NCBI RefSeq assembly: GCF_900110295.1
Contig: NZ_FODF01000006.1
Coordinates: forward strand, 62,001 to 126,000
Origin: Peptostreptococcus russellii
GTDB lineage: Bacteria > Bacillota > Clostridia > Peptostreptococcales > Peptostreptococcaceae
Length of the DNA stretch: 64,000 nucleotides
Direction: 5' to 3'
In this document: positions 19,191 through 28,329 of the stretch, one piece after another
How positions within the stretch are numbered: position 1 is the stretch's first letter
How the letters are laid out: each line of letters begins with the position of its first letter
The notes under the pieces: model-generated
What the model was told of the DNA's origin: nothing
The model's input: the letters and a program-made list of their open reading frames with translations, nothing else
Database searches by the model: none
Program-made: the position numbers and the translations under genes

Positions 19191-20492
19191 TTAGAAATTT
19201 GATTTTATATAATCTTTGTATTTTTCGAATTCTTTTTTTGTAAGAACAATATGTAACTCAATTCCAATATTAGTAAGAGTAAAGTCTTCAAGCTCAATAA
19301 TTCTATTATCCTTAATTTCATTGAAGATTTCAAACTTAGCATAAGGTATCAAAAGAGTAGCTTCTGTTTCATCTTCAAACAAAGTGTCTTGTATTAATTG
19401 AAGAAGTTTATTTAGATTATATCCACTCTTTGCTGAAATAAATATATTTTTATCTGTTGAATTAGGAATTTTATCCAACTTATCACTTTTATTGTATACA
19501 CTAATATTTTTCTTTTTCGTAATTCCGATACTTCTCATAGTATCTTCCATTACTTTCTTTTGAAGGGCTAAACCTTCTGAACTAATGTCGTATACAGTAA
19601 GTATTAGGTCTGCATATCCGAGTTCCTCAAATGTTGATTTAAAGGCATCCTTCATAACACAAGGTAAATCACTTACAAATCCTACTGTATCTACAAGAAG
19701 ATATTCTCTTCCGTTTGGAAGAGTAGATTTTCTTAAAGACATATCCAAAGTAGAAAGCATTTTATCTTTGACTATAATTGCACTTTCCTCCGTATGATCT
19801 GGGTCAAACTCAAGAAGTTGATTCATAATAGAAGACTTGCCAGAGTTAGTGTAGCCTATAAAGGCAACTAAAGGAAGTTCGTTGCCTAGTTTTCTAGATC
19901 TTTGAACAAATCTATTTTTAACTGTAATACTCAAGTCTACATCTAAAGAATCTAGCTTTTCTCTAATTTGCTCTTCATCGGTAAGAAGTCTTCTATCATT
20001 AGGATTATTTACACAGATTCCGTTTCCGTACTTATAAATTCCCTGGAATCCTTCGAGTCTATCAAGACGATATAATAGTTGAGACTTTTCTATCTCAAGT
20101 TTTGTTTCTCTTCTGTTGGATCTTGAAGAAAGTATTTCAAGAAGAAGCATAGTTCTATCTACAACCTTCTTATTTGATAAATCTTCTATATTTTTTATTT
20201 GCTTGCCTGTCAGCTCATCTATAAAGACAAGCATAGTAGCCTCTAGACTATCCATTTGTCCAATTACGTATTCAAGTGTTTCCTTGTCAAGATAGTAATT
20301 TTCATCTATCTTTTGATGCAGAATAAGTTCCGCCTTTACTTCACAACCTGCAGCCTGAACAAGTTCCTTTAATTCAATCATAGAGTCTTCAACACTTAGT
20401 GCGTGTACCTTCTCACCTTCACAAACGGCGATAGCAATAGCCACTTCATCAAAACGTGAAACGTCTTTATTTGATATTTTTAGTCTTTCCAT
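19191..20492 (-). CDS. HflX-like GTPase paralogue lacking the glycine-rich motif
   Basis: 433 residues. GTPase motifs are intact: GYTNSGKS (G1, about 214), DTVGFVSDLP (G3) and NKSDKLD (G4), and the N-terminal HflX domain is present (SMIELKELVQAAGC, FIDELTGKQIKNIEDL). In HflX the linker before the G domain carries GxGxRGPGE, which contacts the ribosome; here the same place reads YGNGICVNNPNDRRLL. The protein therefore keeps nucleotide binding but has lost the family signature. It lies downstream of a canonical hflX in the same orientation (gap 232 bp) and looks like a duplicated, diverged copy. Two SD-like copies of CTCCTAAACAAA (read on +) precede the start. Role unknown. Confidence 0.85.
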   Translation of the reverse strand: MERLKISNKDVSRFDEVAIAIAVCEGEKVHALSVEDSMIELKELVQAAGCEVKAELILHQKIDENYYLDKETLEYVIGQMDSLEATMLVFIDELTGKQIKNIEDLSNKKVVDRTMLLLEILSSRSNRRETKLEIEKSQLLYRLDRLEGFQGIYKYGNGICVNNPNDRRLLTDEEQIREKLDSLDVDLSITVKNRFVQRSRKLGNELPLVAFIGYTNSGKSSIMNQLLEFDPDHTEESAIIVKDKMLSTLDMSLRKSTLPNGREYLLVDTVGFVSDLPCVMKDAFKSTFEELGYADLILTVYDISSEGLALQKKVMEDTMRSIGITKKKNISVYNKSDKLDKIPNSTDKNIFISAKSGYNLNKLLQLIQDTLFEDETEATLLIPYAKFEIFNEIKDNRIIELEDFTLTNIGIELHIVLTKKEFEKYKDYIKSNF

Positions 20493-20498
20493 GTTAAC

Positions 20499-20524
20499 CT
20501 CCTAAACAAATGCTCCTAAACAAA
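20499..20524 (-). repeat. Duplicated SD sequence in front of the hflX-like gene
   Basis: CTCCTAAACAAA occurs at 20499-20510 and 20513-20524, so on the - strand the mRNA has two AGGAG copies 14 nt apart. Only the proximal one is well spaced from the ATG at 20492. Confidence 0.5.
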
Positions 20525-20724
20525 CTTATTAACTTAATAAAATAACTAAAATCTAATTTAATTGGATGTTTAAATCAATCCAATTTATAAACTATATCAA
20601 ACTCTTTACTTAAACAAAACACAAGGCTAACTTAAATTAATAAGAAAGGATCTGTTCTGCCTCAACTACATTTCAAAACTAAATTAAATTAATAAATATC
20701 TTTGTTCTTTTTAAAAAACTTAAA

Positions 20725-22038
20725 CTATACTTCTTTAATATACTCTTTGTAAATATTGTAGTCCATTTCATTGAGAGAAACTATAAGATCGATACCTTCA
20801 TTTGTGTATTCAAAACTATCGATAACATATTTGTCCTTGATAGAGCTAAATACATCACCTCTATTGAAAGGAATTAAAAGATTTACCTTATACATGTCCT
20901 CCATAAGCATATCCTGAATTTGATTCATTAGCTTATCCATATTGACATTTTTCTTTGCAGAGACGTAAACTAAATCCTCTTGATTCTTTGGATAGATATC
21001 AAGATCTAGCTTATCAATCTTGTTGTAAACTGTAATCGTCTTTTTATCTTCGACTCCTAGGTCTTTAAGAACACTTTCAGTAGTAAGTTTTTGAATATCA
21101 GAATTGTCATTTGTAGCATCAATTACATGTAATATAAGATCAGCATATCTAACTTCTTCAAGAGTTGATTTAAATGCATTGATTAAGTCATGTGGAAGCT
21201 TGCTAACAAAACCAACTGTATCTACAACAAGAATCTCTTTTTTATTAGGTAAAAGAGCCTTTCTAAGTGTAACGTCCAAAGTTGCAAAAAGCATATCCTT
21301 TACAAAAACTTCCTTTTCACTTTCATAGTCAGGATGAGACTTTATTATCTCATTTAGAATAGTAGATTTACCAGCATTGGTATATCCTACAAGAGCTACT
21401 ATAGGGACGTCGTTTTTTTGTCTTTGAACTCTCTGAATATCTCTATTCTTTGCAACTTCTTTAAGTTCTCGTCTAATAACAGCAGCCCTATTTAAGATGT
21501 GTCTTTTATCTTTTTCAAGCTTTTGTTCTCCAGGACCTCTAGTACCTATACCAGCACCAGTTCTACTCATTTGACCACCCATTCCATAAAGCCTAGGTAG
21601 TCGATATCTAAGCTGTGCAAGTTCAACTTGAAGTTTACCTTCCTTACTTCTTGCTCTTTGGGCAAAGATATCTAGTATAATCATAGTTCTATCAATTATT
21701 TTTTTGCCTACAATATTTTCTATATTTTTTATCTGAGCTCCTGACAGTTCGTCATTAAAGACGACCATAGTAGCATTTAGACCTTCAGCATAATTTTTTA
21801 TTTCCTCAATCTTACCACTTCCAAGGTATGTGGCTGTATCAATAGAAGAACGGTTTTGAATCAACTCTCCTACCACTTCTGCACCTGCAGCTCTAACAAG
21901 TTCCTTTAATTCTTCCATAGATTCATCAATAGAAATATTATCAGTACGCTTGTTTGTTGAAGTAATATTCAATCCCACACACAGTGCTTTTTCTTGAAGA
22001 TTAATAATATCTTCGTTATAAATATTTAAATCTGTCAT
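20725..22038 (-). CDS. hflX: GTPase HflX
   Basis: 437 residues, normal length. Ribosome-associated GTPase that splits or rescues stalled or hibernating 70S ribosomes in stress. All signatures are present: RLPRLYGMGGQMSRTGAGIG with RGPGE following (about 148-175), GYTNAGKS (about 217), DTVGFVSKLPH and NKIDKLD, plus the N-terminal NDELSGAQIKNIE. The ATG has no SD at normal spacing. An AAAGGAG lies 49-55 bases upstream, with a hairpin (22054-22082) between it and the start. A stop codon in frame shortly upstream excludes a longer protein. Confidence 0.93.
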   Translation of the reverse strand: MTDLNIYNEDIINLQEKALCVGLNITSTNKRTDNISIDESMEELKELVRAAGAEVVGELIQNRSSIDTATYLGSGKIEEIKNYAEGLNATMVVFNDELSGAQIKNIENIVGKKIIDRTMIILDIFAQRARSKEGKLQVELAQLRYRLPRLYGMGGQMSRTGAGIGTRGPGEQKLEKDKRHILNRAAVIRRELKEVAKNRDIQRVQRQKNDVPIVALVGYTNAGKSTILNEIIKSHPDYESEKEVFVKDMLFATLDVTLRKALLPNKKEILVVDTVGFVSKLPHDLINAFKSTLEEVRYADLILHVIDATNDNSDIQKLTTESVLKDLGVEDKKTITVYNKIDKLDLDIYPKNQEDLVYVSAKKNVNMDKLMNQIQDMLMEDMYKVNLLIPFNRGDVFSSIKDKYVIDSFEYTNEGIDLIVSLNEMDYNIYKEYIKEV

Positions 22039-22053
22039 TAACTGTAAATTAAT

Positions 22054-22093
22054 TCCAAAAGGAAGATAAAATCCTTACTGGAATGTCTCCTTT
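22054..22093 (-). promoter_or_regulatory. Hairpin between a distant SD and the hflX start
   Basis: On the - strand, TCCA..AAGGA and TCCTT..TGGA pair (22054-22082) directly after AAAGGAG (22087-22093). Folding would shorten the distance from SD to ATG to about 20 nt. The arrangement is seen; a role in translation is inferred. Confidence 0.3.
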
Positions 22094-22404
22094 CTCAATT
22101 TAGTTAATCTTATCTATATATTAATTATATCATATTTCAAATGCTTTTATTAGACTATGATGACAGATAGATTGATAAATAAAATACTAGATAAATCATA
22201 TTGTGAAGCCTAATTATATGTTATAATAAAGTAGTTAAAATTAGAAAAAAGTAATAAATTTCTTTAAAAATACGGCTATACCGTAGGATGAAAAATAATA
22301 TTGAGTTTTATTTTTTAGAAAATGGAGAGTTATAGATATATAGCTTATAGAAAAGTATATACTATGAAGTATTTTTAACTAAATTTACAAGAAGGAGTTT
22401 TTAC

Positions 22405-22668
22405 ATGGGAGATAATTATAAATTTTTTAGCCATAAAAACTGTGAGTTTTTTCCGTGTCATAAAGTAATAGATGAGCAAGACTTTAATTGTCTTTTTTGC
22501 TATTGTCCCCTATATGCTTTAGGAAGTAAATGTGGAGGCAATTTTTCCTATAATGAAAAGGGAGTAAAGGATTGTAGTTCCTGTATACTTCCTCACAAAA
22601 AACAAAACTATAGTTACATAATTAAAAAATTCAATGAAATCTCAGAAATAGCAAAAAATAATAGATAA
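22405..22668 (+). CDS. Cysteine-rich small domain protein
   Basis: 87 residues with nine cysteines, most in pairs: NCEFFPCHKV, NCLFCYCPLY, KCGG and DCSSCILPHK. This is the Pfam cysteine-rich small domain (PF04071) found in anaerobes and often near cobalamin genes; no cobalamin gene is near here. It probably binds a metal or Fe-S cluster (inference). AGAAGGAG precedes the ATG. It has its own transcription unit, divergent from hflX. Confidence 0.85.
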   Translation: MGDNYKFFSHKNCEFFPCHKVIDEQDFNCLFCYCPLYALGSKCGGNFSYNEKGVKDCSSCILPHKKQNYSYIIKKFNEISEIAKNNR

Positions 22669-22843
22669 AATAATAAAATATTAGTTGAAATTTTACAAGG
22701 ATACTGTCTTGAATACTGTTTAAATTATTTGTAAATACATATTTGTTGAATAAAAGTTTAAATAAGTAAAGTGGCAGATACAAATGTATGAAAATTATTA
22801 TATTGATAAATAAATGATTATAATTTGAGAGGGGTGCTAAATA

Positions 22844-24388
22844 TTGGAAGAGAGAAGTAAAAACAGCATAGGTCGAGCGGTCATAGCTGCTCTAGGTTTT
22901 TTCTTGCAAGTTGCATGGATAATATTTGAAGTATATAAAATACACGATTATTATCCTATTACATCAGCTATTGCAAAATTGATATCTATTATTATAGTTT
23001 TGAGAATTTATGGAAGGCATACTAATGCAGCAATAAAAATTCCTTGGATGGTTCTGTTACTGGTATTTCCAATTACAGGCATTATACTGTATATATTATT
23101 TATAGGAAGAGGTTCGCTTTATTTTACTAAAAAGAAATTCAGAAACATCATAGGGCAACTTAGTAACAAACTAAATTCAGATGACAAGATATTGAAAAGG
23201 CTCAAAAAAGAAGATCCAGGAGTATATGGTCAGACATACTACATTTCCAAAACAGGGGGTTATCCCTCATATGAAGGTTGCGAAGTAGAATATTACCCAG
23301 AAGCGGATGAAGGAATAGAAGCTCAAAAAATAGAATTGAGAAAAGCTGAAAAATTTATATTTATGGAATATCACGCAATAGAAGACTCTGTCTCATTTAG
23401 AAAGATAGAAGAGATTCTAGAAGAAAAGGCAAAAGAAGGCGTAGATGTAAGAATACTTTATGATGATATGGGGAGTATAGGCTTTATTGGAAAAAGTTTT
23501 AGAGAAAGACTGGCTAAAAAGGGAATTAGATGCTCAGTATTTAATCCTATGTTGCCTTTATTAAATGTTTTTATGAATAATAGAGACCATAGAAAAATAA
23601 CAGTAATAGATGGTAAGGTGGCTTTTACTGGTGGATACAATATAGCTGATAGATATTTCAATATAAACAGTCCTTATGGTCATTGGAAAGACACAGGCGT
23701 AATGATAAAGGGAAAGGCTGTAGATAGCTTTACAGTAATGTTCCTTGAAATGTGGTATGCAATTAACCACAAGGATATGGAAACTGAAGAAGTAGAAGAC
23801 TTTATCAATATATTTAAAGTAGTGTATCCTAATGCAAAGGGAATAGTTCACCCATATGCAGAAAACCCACTTATAGAGGAACAGCTTGCAGAAAATATAT
23901 ATTTAAATATAGCAAAAAATGCAAAGGACTATCTCTATATAATGACTCCATATCTTTTAATAGATGATAATACCAATGATGAATTGGTTGCAGCAGCTAA
24001 AAGAGGAGTAGATGTAAGAATTATTACACCCGGAATACCGGATAAGAAGTTCGTATATAGCATGACAAGATCATATTATGGAGCTCTTGTAAGGGGCGGT
24101 GTAAGAATATATGAATATACACCAGGCTTTATCCATGCAAAGCAGCATATATCAGATGATGATATTGCAGCAGTAGGAACAATCAATATGGATTATAGGA
24201 GTTTATATCTTCATTTTGAAAATGGAGTATTGCTTCATGGAATGGACGCAATAGATGATATAAAGAAAGATTTTATTGAAACGCTTGAAGCAAGTACGGA
24301 AGTCACTGAAAAATATCATAATACTAATAGAACAACACCTATGAGAATAACTCAATGCTTATTAAGATTCTTTGCACCATTATTATAA
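22844..24388 (+). CDS. cls: Cardiolipin synthase (phospholipase D family)
   Basis: 514 residues. Joins two phosphatidylglycerols to cardiolipin at the membrane. Two N-terminal TM segments (about 10-30 and 60-90, with PWMVLLLVFPITGIILYIL), then two PLD domains whose HxK(x)4D motifs are complete: HRKITVID (about 247) and HAKQHISD (about 430). TTG start with the SD GAGGGG; no better start lies nearby. It lies directly upstream of the rpsD leader, but rpsD has its own promoter. Confidence 0.95.
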   Translation: MEERSKNSIGRAVIAALGFFLQVAWIIFEVYKIHDYYPITSAIAKLISIIIVLRIYGRHTNAAIKIPWMVLLLVFPITGIILYILFIGRGSLYFTKKKFRNIIGQLSNKLNSDDKILKRLKKEDPGVYGQTYYISKTGGYPSYEGCEVEYYPEADEGIEAQKIELRKAEKFIFMEYHAIEDSVSFRKIEEILEEKAKEGVDVRILYDDMGSIGFIGKSFRERLAKKGIRCSVFNPMLPLLNVFMNNRDHRKITVIDGKVAFTGGYNIADRYFNINSPYGHWKDTGVMIKGKAVDSFTVMFLEMWYAINHKDMETEEVEDFINIFKVVYPNAKGIVHPYAENPLIEEQLAENIYLNIAKNAKDYLYIMTPYLLIDDNTNDELVAAAKRGVDVRIITPGIPDKKFVYSMTRSYYGALVRGGVRIYEYTPGFIHAKQHISDDDIAAVGTINMDYRSLYLHFENGVLLHGMDAIDDIKKDFIETLEASTEVTEKYHNTNRTTPMRITQCLLRFFAPLL

Positions 24389-24410
24389 TATATGATTAAG
24401 AAAAAAACAC

Positions 24411-24439
24411 TTTACAAATAAACAAGTACATAGTATAAT
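24411..24439 (+). promoter_or_regulatory. rpsD promoter
   Basis: TTTACA (24411-24416), 17-bp spacer, TATAAT (24434-24439). It starts within 25 bp of the end of cls and places the transcript start right before the first leader hairpin. Confidence 0.8.
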
Positions 24440-24445
24440 AGATAA

Positions 24446-24663
24446 GTCGTACGAACCCAATAGTACGAAGATCCTTTAAATGGACAATGTAGCGAAGCAC
24501 TGTTTTAAATATGATTATAAGTATTTGAAAGCAGATTTTTCAACTACTTTTATCATATGATACAAAAGATAGTTGGGTATCTTGCTTCACACATCCATAT
24601 AAAGCGGATAATGTGCAAGGGGCACATCCACACAAAATTTTTTATTTAAAAAGGAGAGAAAAT
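24446..24663 (+). ncRNA. Structured rpsD 5' leader, candidate S4-binding autoregulatory RNA
   Basis: A 218-nt leader. Hairpin P1: TCGTAC (24447-24452) with GTACGA (24463-24468). Its loop contains ACCCAA (24455-24460), complementary to TTGGGT (24573-24578), so a pseudoknot is possible. A second hairpin, ATGTGC/GCACAT (24611-24616/24622-24627), lies 37 bases before the start. Known Firmicutes rpsD leaders are bound by S4 as autogenous repressor; that this leader works the same way is inferred from position and pairing only. Confidence 0.6.
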
Positions 24664-25269
24664 ATGTCATCAATTACAAGAGGACCAAAGTTTAAGTTAT
24701 CAAGAAGACTAGGATTAAACGTTTGTGGACATCCTAAGGCAATGAACAGAGCTGGAAGAGGAACTGCAAGAAGCGACAAGAAGCTTTCACCATACGGACA
24801 GCAGTTACTTGAAAAGCAGAGATTAAGAGCTTACTACGGTGTAAGCGAAAAGCAGATGAGAATATACATGAAGAAGGCTCAGAAGGTTCAGGGTCAGACT
24901 GGTATAGCTCTTATCACAACTTTAGAAAGAAGATTAGACAACCTAGTATACAGAATGGGTCTTGCTAACTCTGTTAGACAGGCTAGACAGATGGTTAACC
25001 ATGGTCACATTCTAGTGAATGGAAAGAAAGTAGATATACCATCATTCATCGTTAGTGTTGGTGATGAACTACAGTTAAGAGAAAAGTCAAGAACTAACGA
25101 ACTTTTCAAGGCTAACTTCGAAGCAGCAGCTTTAAACGAATGCCCATACTTAACTAAGAATCAGGAAGAATTCTCAGCTGTATTAGCTAGAATGCCTGAA
25201 AGAGAAGAAGTGCCAATTGAAATCAATGATGCACTAGTAGTCGAATTCTACTCTAAGTCATCTCTTTAA
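24664..25269 (+). CDS. rpsD: 30S ribosomal protein S4
   Basis: 201 residues. Primary 16S rRNA-binding protein and nucleator of the 30S body. The S4 RNA-binding domain is at about 94-155 ([37 protein letters not shown]). N-terminal [12 protein letters not shown] has only one Cys, so this is the zinc-free form. The ATG at 24664 is chosen because AAAGGAGAG precedes it; the frame is open to a GTG at 24613, which lies in the leader hairpin. The gene stands alone, not in an rpsM-rpsK-rpsD-rpoA operon; a second S4 copy elsewhere is possible. Confidence 0.97.
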   Translation: MSSITRGPKFKLSRRLGLNVCGHPKAMNRAGRGTARSDKKLSPYGQQLLEKQRLRAYYGVSEKQMRIYMKKAQKVQGQTGIALITTLERRLDNLVYRMGLANSVRQARQMVNHGHILVNGKKVDIPSFIVSVGDELQLREKSRTNELFKANFEAAALNECPYLTKNQEEFSAVLARMPEREEVPIEINDALVVEFYSKSSL

Positions 25270-25311
25270 TAAATACTCTGATTTTACAATCAGAATTAAA
25301 GAAAAAATATT

Positions 25312-25332
25312 CCGCTACATTTTATGTAGCGG
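25312..25332 (+). terminator. rpsD terminator
   Basis: CCGCTACAT (25312-25320) pairs with ATGTAGCGG (25324-25332), followed by TTTTTTT. Confidence 0.9.
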
Positions 25333-25587
25333 TTTTTTTATCAAGATTACGTTTTAGGCTCTATAATATTTAGTGTTAATGGCAACAAAAATCCATAAAC
25401 GTAGTAAGAGGAAAATGGATAAAATTGCTATCGAGACTATTTGACAAAGAACCTATTTTTATATGGAGTTTATGAATATAGTTATGTTTTTGTATAGATA
25501 TATTTATAAAAATTTAATAGTATTAATTAGAAGCTCTTTATATATAAATAAACGGAAAAAGAAGCCTCCGCAGGCTTCTTTTTTTAA
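25333..25587 (+). other. Gene-free region ending in an orphan terminator; possible small RNA
   Basis: No SD-led open frame, yet a strong terminator closes it: AAGAAGCCT (25559-25567) with AGGCTTCTT (25572-25580) and a T-run. It is 227 bp past the rpsD terminator, and no gene lies between. A TTGACA at 25441-25446 could be a -35, but the -10 is poor. A small RNA of about 100-200 nt is a reasonable guess; no known RNA family was recognised. Confidence 0.35.
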
Positions 25588-26217
25588 ATGATAATTAATT
25601 AGTATGTGTATGAAAAACGAACACAATAAATTCAGTGACTATTTTCATAGTCTAGAAAGGTAGTACAATATGTTAAATCATGAAAACCTAACAATATTGT
25701 TAAAAATGAAAAAATTAAAAAATTTACTACAAATTAATCACAACACGATTTAATATAGAGGTTAAAAATGATTAACTCGTAACTTGATTATAACATTAAT
25801 TAATATAGAAAACAAACGAAAAAAGCTACTAATTATTTCTATGTGTATAAAAAAGGCACATATTATAAGGATAATAGAAATCATTACAATAAATATAGAA
25901 AAAATAAAAAAACTCGAAAACATTGATATTACAATAAATATAAAAAGTCTAAAATAAAATGGATTAGAAAAATAATAACGAAAAAAGCTTAGAAAGTATT
26001 TTTTAAAAATGTATAAAATGGCTTTTAGAAGTTCTAAAACTTCTAAACAAAATAAAAAGAATTTTTTGAAAAATGGTGATTTTCTCTATATTAAGTGTTA
26101 TAATATAGTCACAATATAAATAATAAATTTAAATTATTTATAGAGTTTCAAAGTTTAGATGTTTTTTGCAACTTTTGTTGAGAAACATTGAAAACAAACA
26201 ATTGTAGGGGGGAGAAA
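25588..26217. other. AT-rich spacer with a degenerate coding-like stretch
   Basis: Between about 25793 and 25990 one + frame reads as Tyr/Lys/Asn-rich protein (YFYVYKKGTYYKDN.., HYNKYRKNKK, then after a TGA YYNKYKKSKIKW). Two copies of ATTACAATAAATATA (near 25884 and 25929) underlie the similar peptides. No start or SD was found. It may be gene debris or simple A-rich drift. A TATAAT at 26099-26104 may serve the HEAT-repeat gene. Confidence 0.25.
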
Positions 26218-26886
26218 ATGGTAATAGGATGGGAAAATATCGATGACCTTGAAGATTACTTCATTACATATCTCCTTTATAAGAAGTCTCTTAAGGTTCC
26301 ACAGATATCAAGAATAAGGAACAAGTCCATTGAGGATGTAAATAATGACTTGATAAAAGCAAAGCTATCTTTAAGAAAGAGCAAGAAAAATGACGCTAAG
26401 GAAAAGGATATTATCAATTATTACCTTACTCTATCTAAAGAAGAAAGAATTTCCTTTATAAAAAGCTTAGGCGAAGAGGAGATAATTGATTTTAAGAGAA
26501 AGGTCTACAAGGGTATCCTAAACCTAGAAAATGCAGAAGATCTGATGGTTTTGGTTTGGACAGCTGGAGAATTTCAAGACAGCAGGTTTCTAAATATATT
26601 GTACCCCTTGACTGAGAAAAATCACTCGAATTTAAGGAGGATTGCATACTCAGCCATTGGGAAAATAGCCTGTGAAGAAAGTAGCTATATTCTTGAACTC
26701 GGGCTTTTGGACAAGAATCCACAGGTCAGACAGTATTGTGCAAAATACCTTGGTGACATCGGTAGCATGGATAGTATAAGAATTCTTGAAAATCTTGTTA
26801 AGAACAAGGCTGGATTTGAGAAGGAGTACGTTATAAGGGCGTGTAAAGCATCCTTGGACAAACTCTATCAAAAGTTCAGTATCTAA
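26218..26886 (+). CDS. HEAT-repeat protein
   Basis: 222 residues from the ATG at 26218 (SD GGGGGGAG); the frame is open ten codons further up. The N-terminal third is helical and basic. From about residue 100 it has HEAT-like helical pairs: LMVLVWTAGEFQDSRFLNIL, LRRIAYSAIGKIACEESSYILELGLLDKNP and VRQYCAKYLGDIGSMDSIRILENLV. Such repeats mediate protein contacts. It is followed after 56 bp by a Nudix-type gene, and the two are probably co-transcribed. Specific role unknown. Confidence 0.8.
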   Translation: MVIGWENIDDLEDYFITYLLYKKSLKVPQISRIRNKSIEDVNNDLIKAKLSLRKSKKNDAKEKDIINYYLTLSKEERISFIKSLGEEEIIDFKRKVYKGILNLENAEDLMVLVWTAGEFQDSRFLNILYPLTEKNHSNLRRIAYSAIGKIACEESSYILELGLLDKNPQVRQYCAKYLGDIGSMDSIRILENLVKNKAGFEKEYVIRACKASLDKLYQKFSI

Positions 26887-26942
26887 AAATAACTCGCGTA
26901 GGTGCGCAGAGAAGAGTATTTATGAAAATGGAGGGATTCTAA

Positions 26943-27359
26943 ATGATAGTAAGACGTTGTTCTGGCGGTGTTGTATTTTATGCAAATAAGGTTTTATTAG
27001 TTAAGAATGATAGAGGTGAATGGACTTTACCTAAGGGTAAGATAGTCGGCGATAATCTACCTCACGAAAGTGCTATTCAGAGAGTGAAATTGGAAACTGG
27101 CTCTGATGTAAAAATACTCGATATTGCAGGAGATACTATATATGAATTCTTCTCAAGAAGCAGAAATCAAAGAGTTTGTAATGCTATAATGTGGTATGTA
27201 ATGGAAGCTGATAGTGATGCATCTGAAATAAGTAAAGAGTTTTTAGACGGAGGTTTCTATAGAGTAACAGATGCTCTAGAAATGTTGACTCACAGCAAAG
27301 AAAAGTCTTTAGTAGATGTATCATACAAAAAATATAAAAATTATAAGAAGGCTGAATAA
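26943..27359 (+). CDS. Nudix-fold protein with a degenerate Nudix box
   Basis: 138 residues. The fold is recognised from RRCSGGVVFY, GEWTLPKGKI and the following helix. The Nudix box GX5EX7REUXEEXGU is badly eroded: the first Glu is Asn, and REUXEE reads QRVKLE, so only the last Glu of the metal-binding set remains, followed by TGS. Hydrolase activity is doubtful; a binding or regulatory role is possible. SD GGAGGG. It lies after the HEAT-repeat gene and before a good terminator (27376-27402). Confidence 0.8.
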   Translation: MIVRRCSGGVVFYANKVLLVKNDRGEWTLPKGKIVGDNLPHESAIQRVKLETGSDVKILDIAGDTIYEFFSRSRNQRVCNAIMWYVMEADSDASEISKEFLDGGFYRVTDALEMLTHSKEKSLVDVSYKKYKNYKKAE

Positions 27360-27375
27360 TTATAGAGATATGTAT

Positions 27376-27402
27376 GTCCCTTTGTCACTTTGACAGAGGG
27401 AC
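27376..27402 (+). terminator. Terminator after the Nudix gene
   Basis: GTCCCTTTGTCA pairs with TGACAGAGGGAC (one mismatch), loop CTT, followed by TTTTTATG. Confidence 0.88.
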
Positions 27403-27481
27403 TTTTTATGTTTAGATATATGGGAAACCACTTAAAGTATGATATAATAAAAAACAGGTAATAAAACTTGGAGGTGAAAGT

Positions 27482-28126
27482 GTGCAATCATATAGAACAC
27501 TTCATGAATTTGGGAGAGACGAATTCACAGTTGAGAAATCTGTATTTATAGGTCATGTAAAGCCAGTAGAGACAGAAGAAGAAGCAAGGGAATTCATAGA
27601 CGAAATAAAATCTAAATACAAGGATGCTACCCACAATGTCTGGGCGTATACCATAGGTGAAACAATGAATATTCAAAGATATAGCGATGACGGTGAGCCT
27701 CAGGGGACTGCTGGTATACCTACATTGGAAGTAATTAAAAAAGAAGATCTAAGAAATGTAGTTGTAGTTGTTACAAGATATTTTGGTGGAGTGAAGTTGG
27801 GCGCAGGTGGTCTAGTAAGAGCCTACACAAAGGGTGCAAAAATAGGTCTAGAAGCTGGAAAAATAGTAGAAAAAAAGCCATTTATAGAAGTAGATATTTC
27901 AGTTGATTATACCCTACTTGGCAAGATTCAAAATGAACTAGCAAACAGAGAGTATACTGTAAAAGATATAGAGTATACAGATAGTGTAAATATAATAGTA
28001 TATTGTGAAAAGGAAAGATTAGAGACATTGTCATCTTTAATCACAGAAATAACAAGTGCAACAGCTGAAATAAGGGAAAAAGAAGAATTCTATTTATCGG
28101 TAATGGACGGTAAGATTTTATTGTAA
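27482..28126 (+). CDS. YigZ/IMPACT family protein
   Basis: 214 residues, usual family length. The N-terminal IMPACT domain is clear: EKSVFIGHVKPVETEEEARE, ATHNVWAYTIG, SDDGEPQGTAGIP and VTRYFGGVKLGAGGLVRAY. A C-terminal ferredoxin-like EF-G domain IV-type domain follows (about 140-205). Eukaryotic IMPACT modulates translation stress signalling; the bacterial role is not established. GTG start with SD GGAGGTGA. Confidence 0.93.
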   Translation: MQSYRTLHEFGRDEFTVEKSVFIGHVKPVETEEEAREFIDEIKSKYKDATHNVWAYTIGETMNIQRYSDDGEPQGTAGIPTLEVIKKEDLRNVVVVVTRYFGGVKLGAGGLVRAYTKGAKIGLEAGKIVEKKPFIEVDISVDYTLLGKIQNELANREYTVKDIEYTDSVNIIVYCEKERLETLSSLITEITSATAEIREKEEFYLSVMDGKILL

Positions 28127-28329
28127 AATTGATTTTGATTTAAGTATACAGGTCTAATATAGATTCGATTTGTAAATATATAAGAAGTTGAAGATAATAT
28201 AGAAGTAATCTAGTAGAAAAGATAATATTATAACGTATCAGAAAATATAATTAAGATATAAAAATAATATAAATAGAAAAAATACTATAAAAAATATAAA
28301 TATATAAGAAAAGGAAATGGAGTAGTCAT

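Noticed and set aside
25664-25760. Short frame starting with an ATG behind GAAAGGTAG
   Set aside because: About 27 codons of Lys/Asn/Leu composition expected by chance in this DNA, with no promoter or terminator around it.
25793-25990. Tyr/Lys-rich coding-like stretch with similar HYNKY and YYNKY peptides
   Set aside because: No start, no SD and an internal TGA; the similarity comes from a 15-base AT-rich repeat. Kept only as a note in the spacer.
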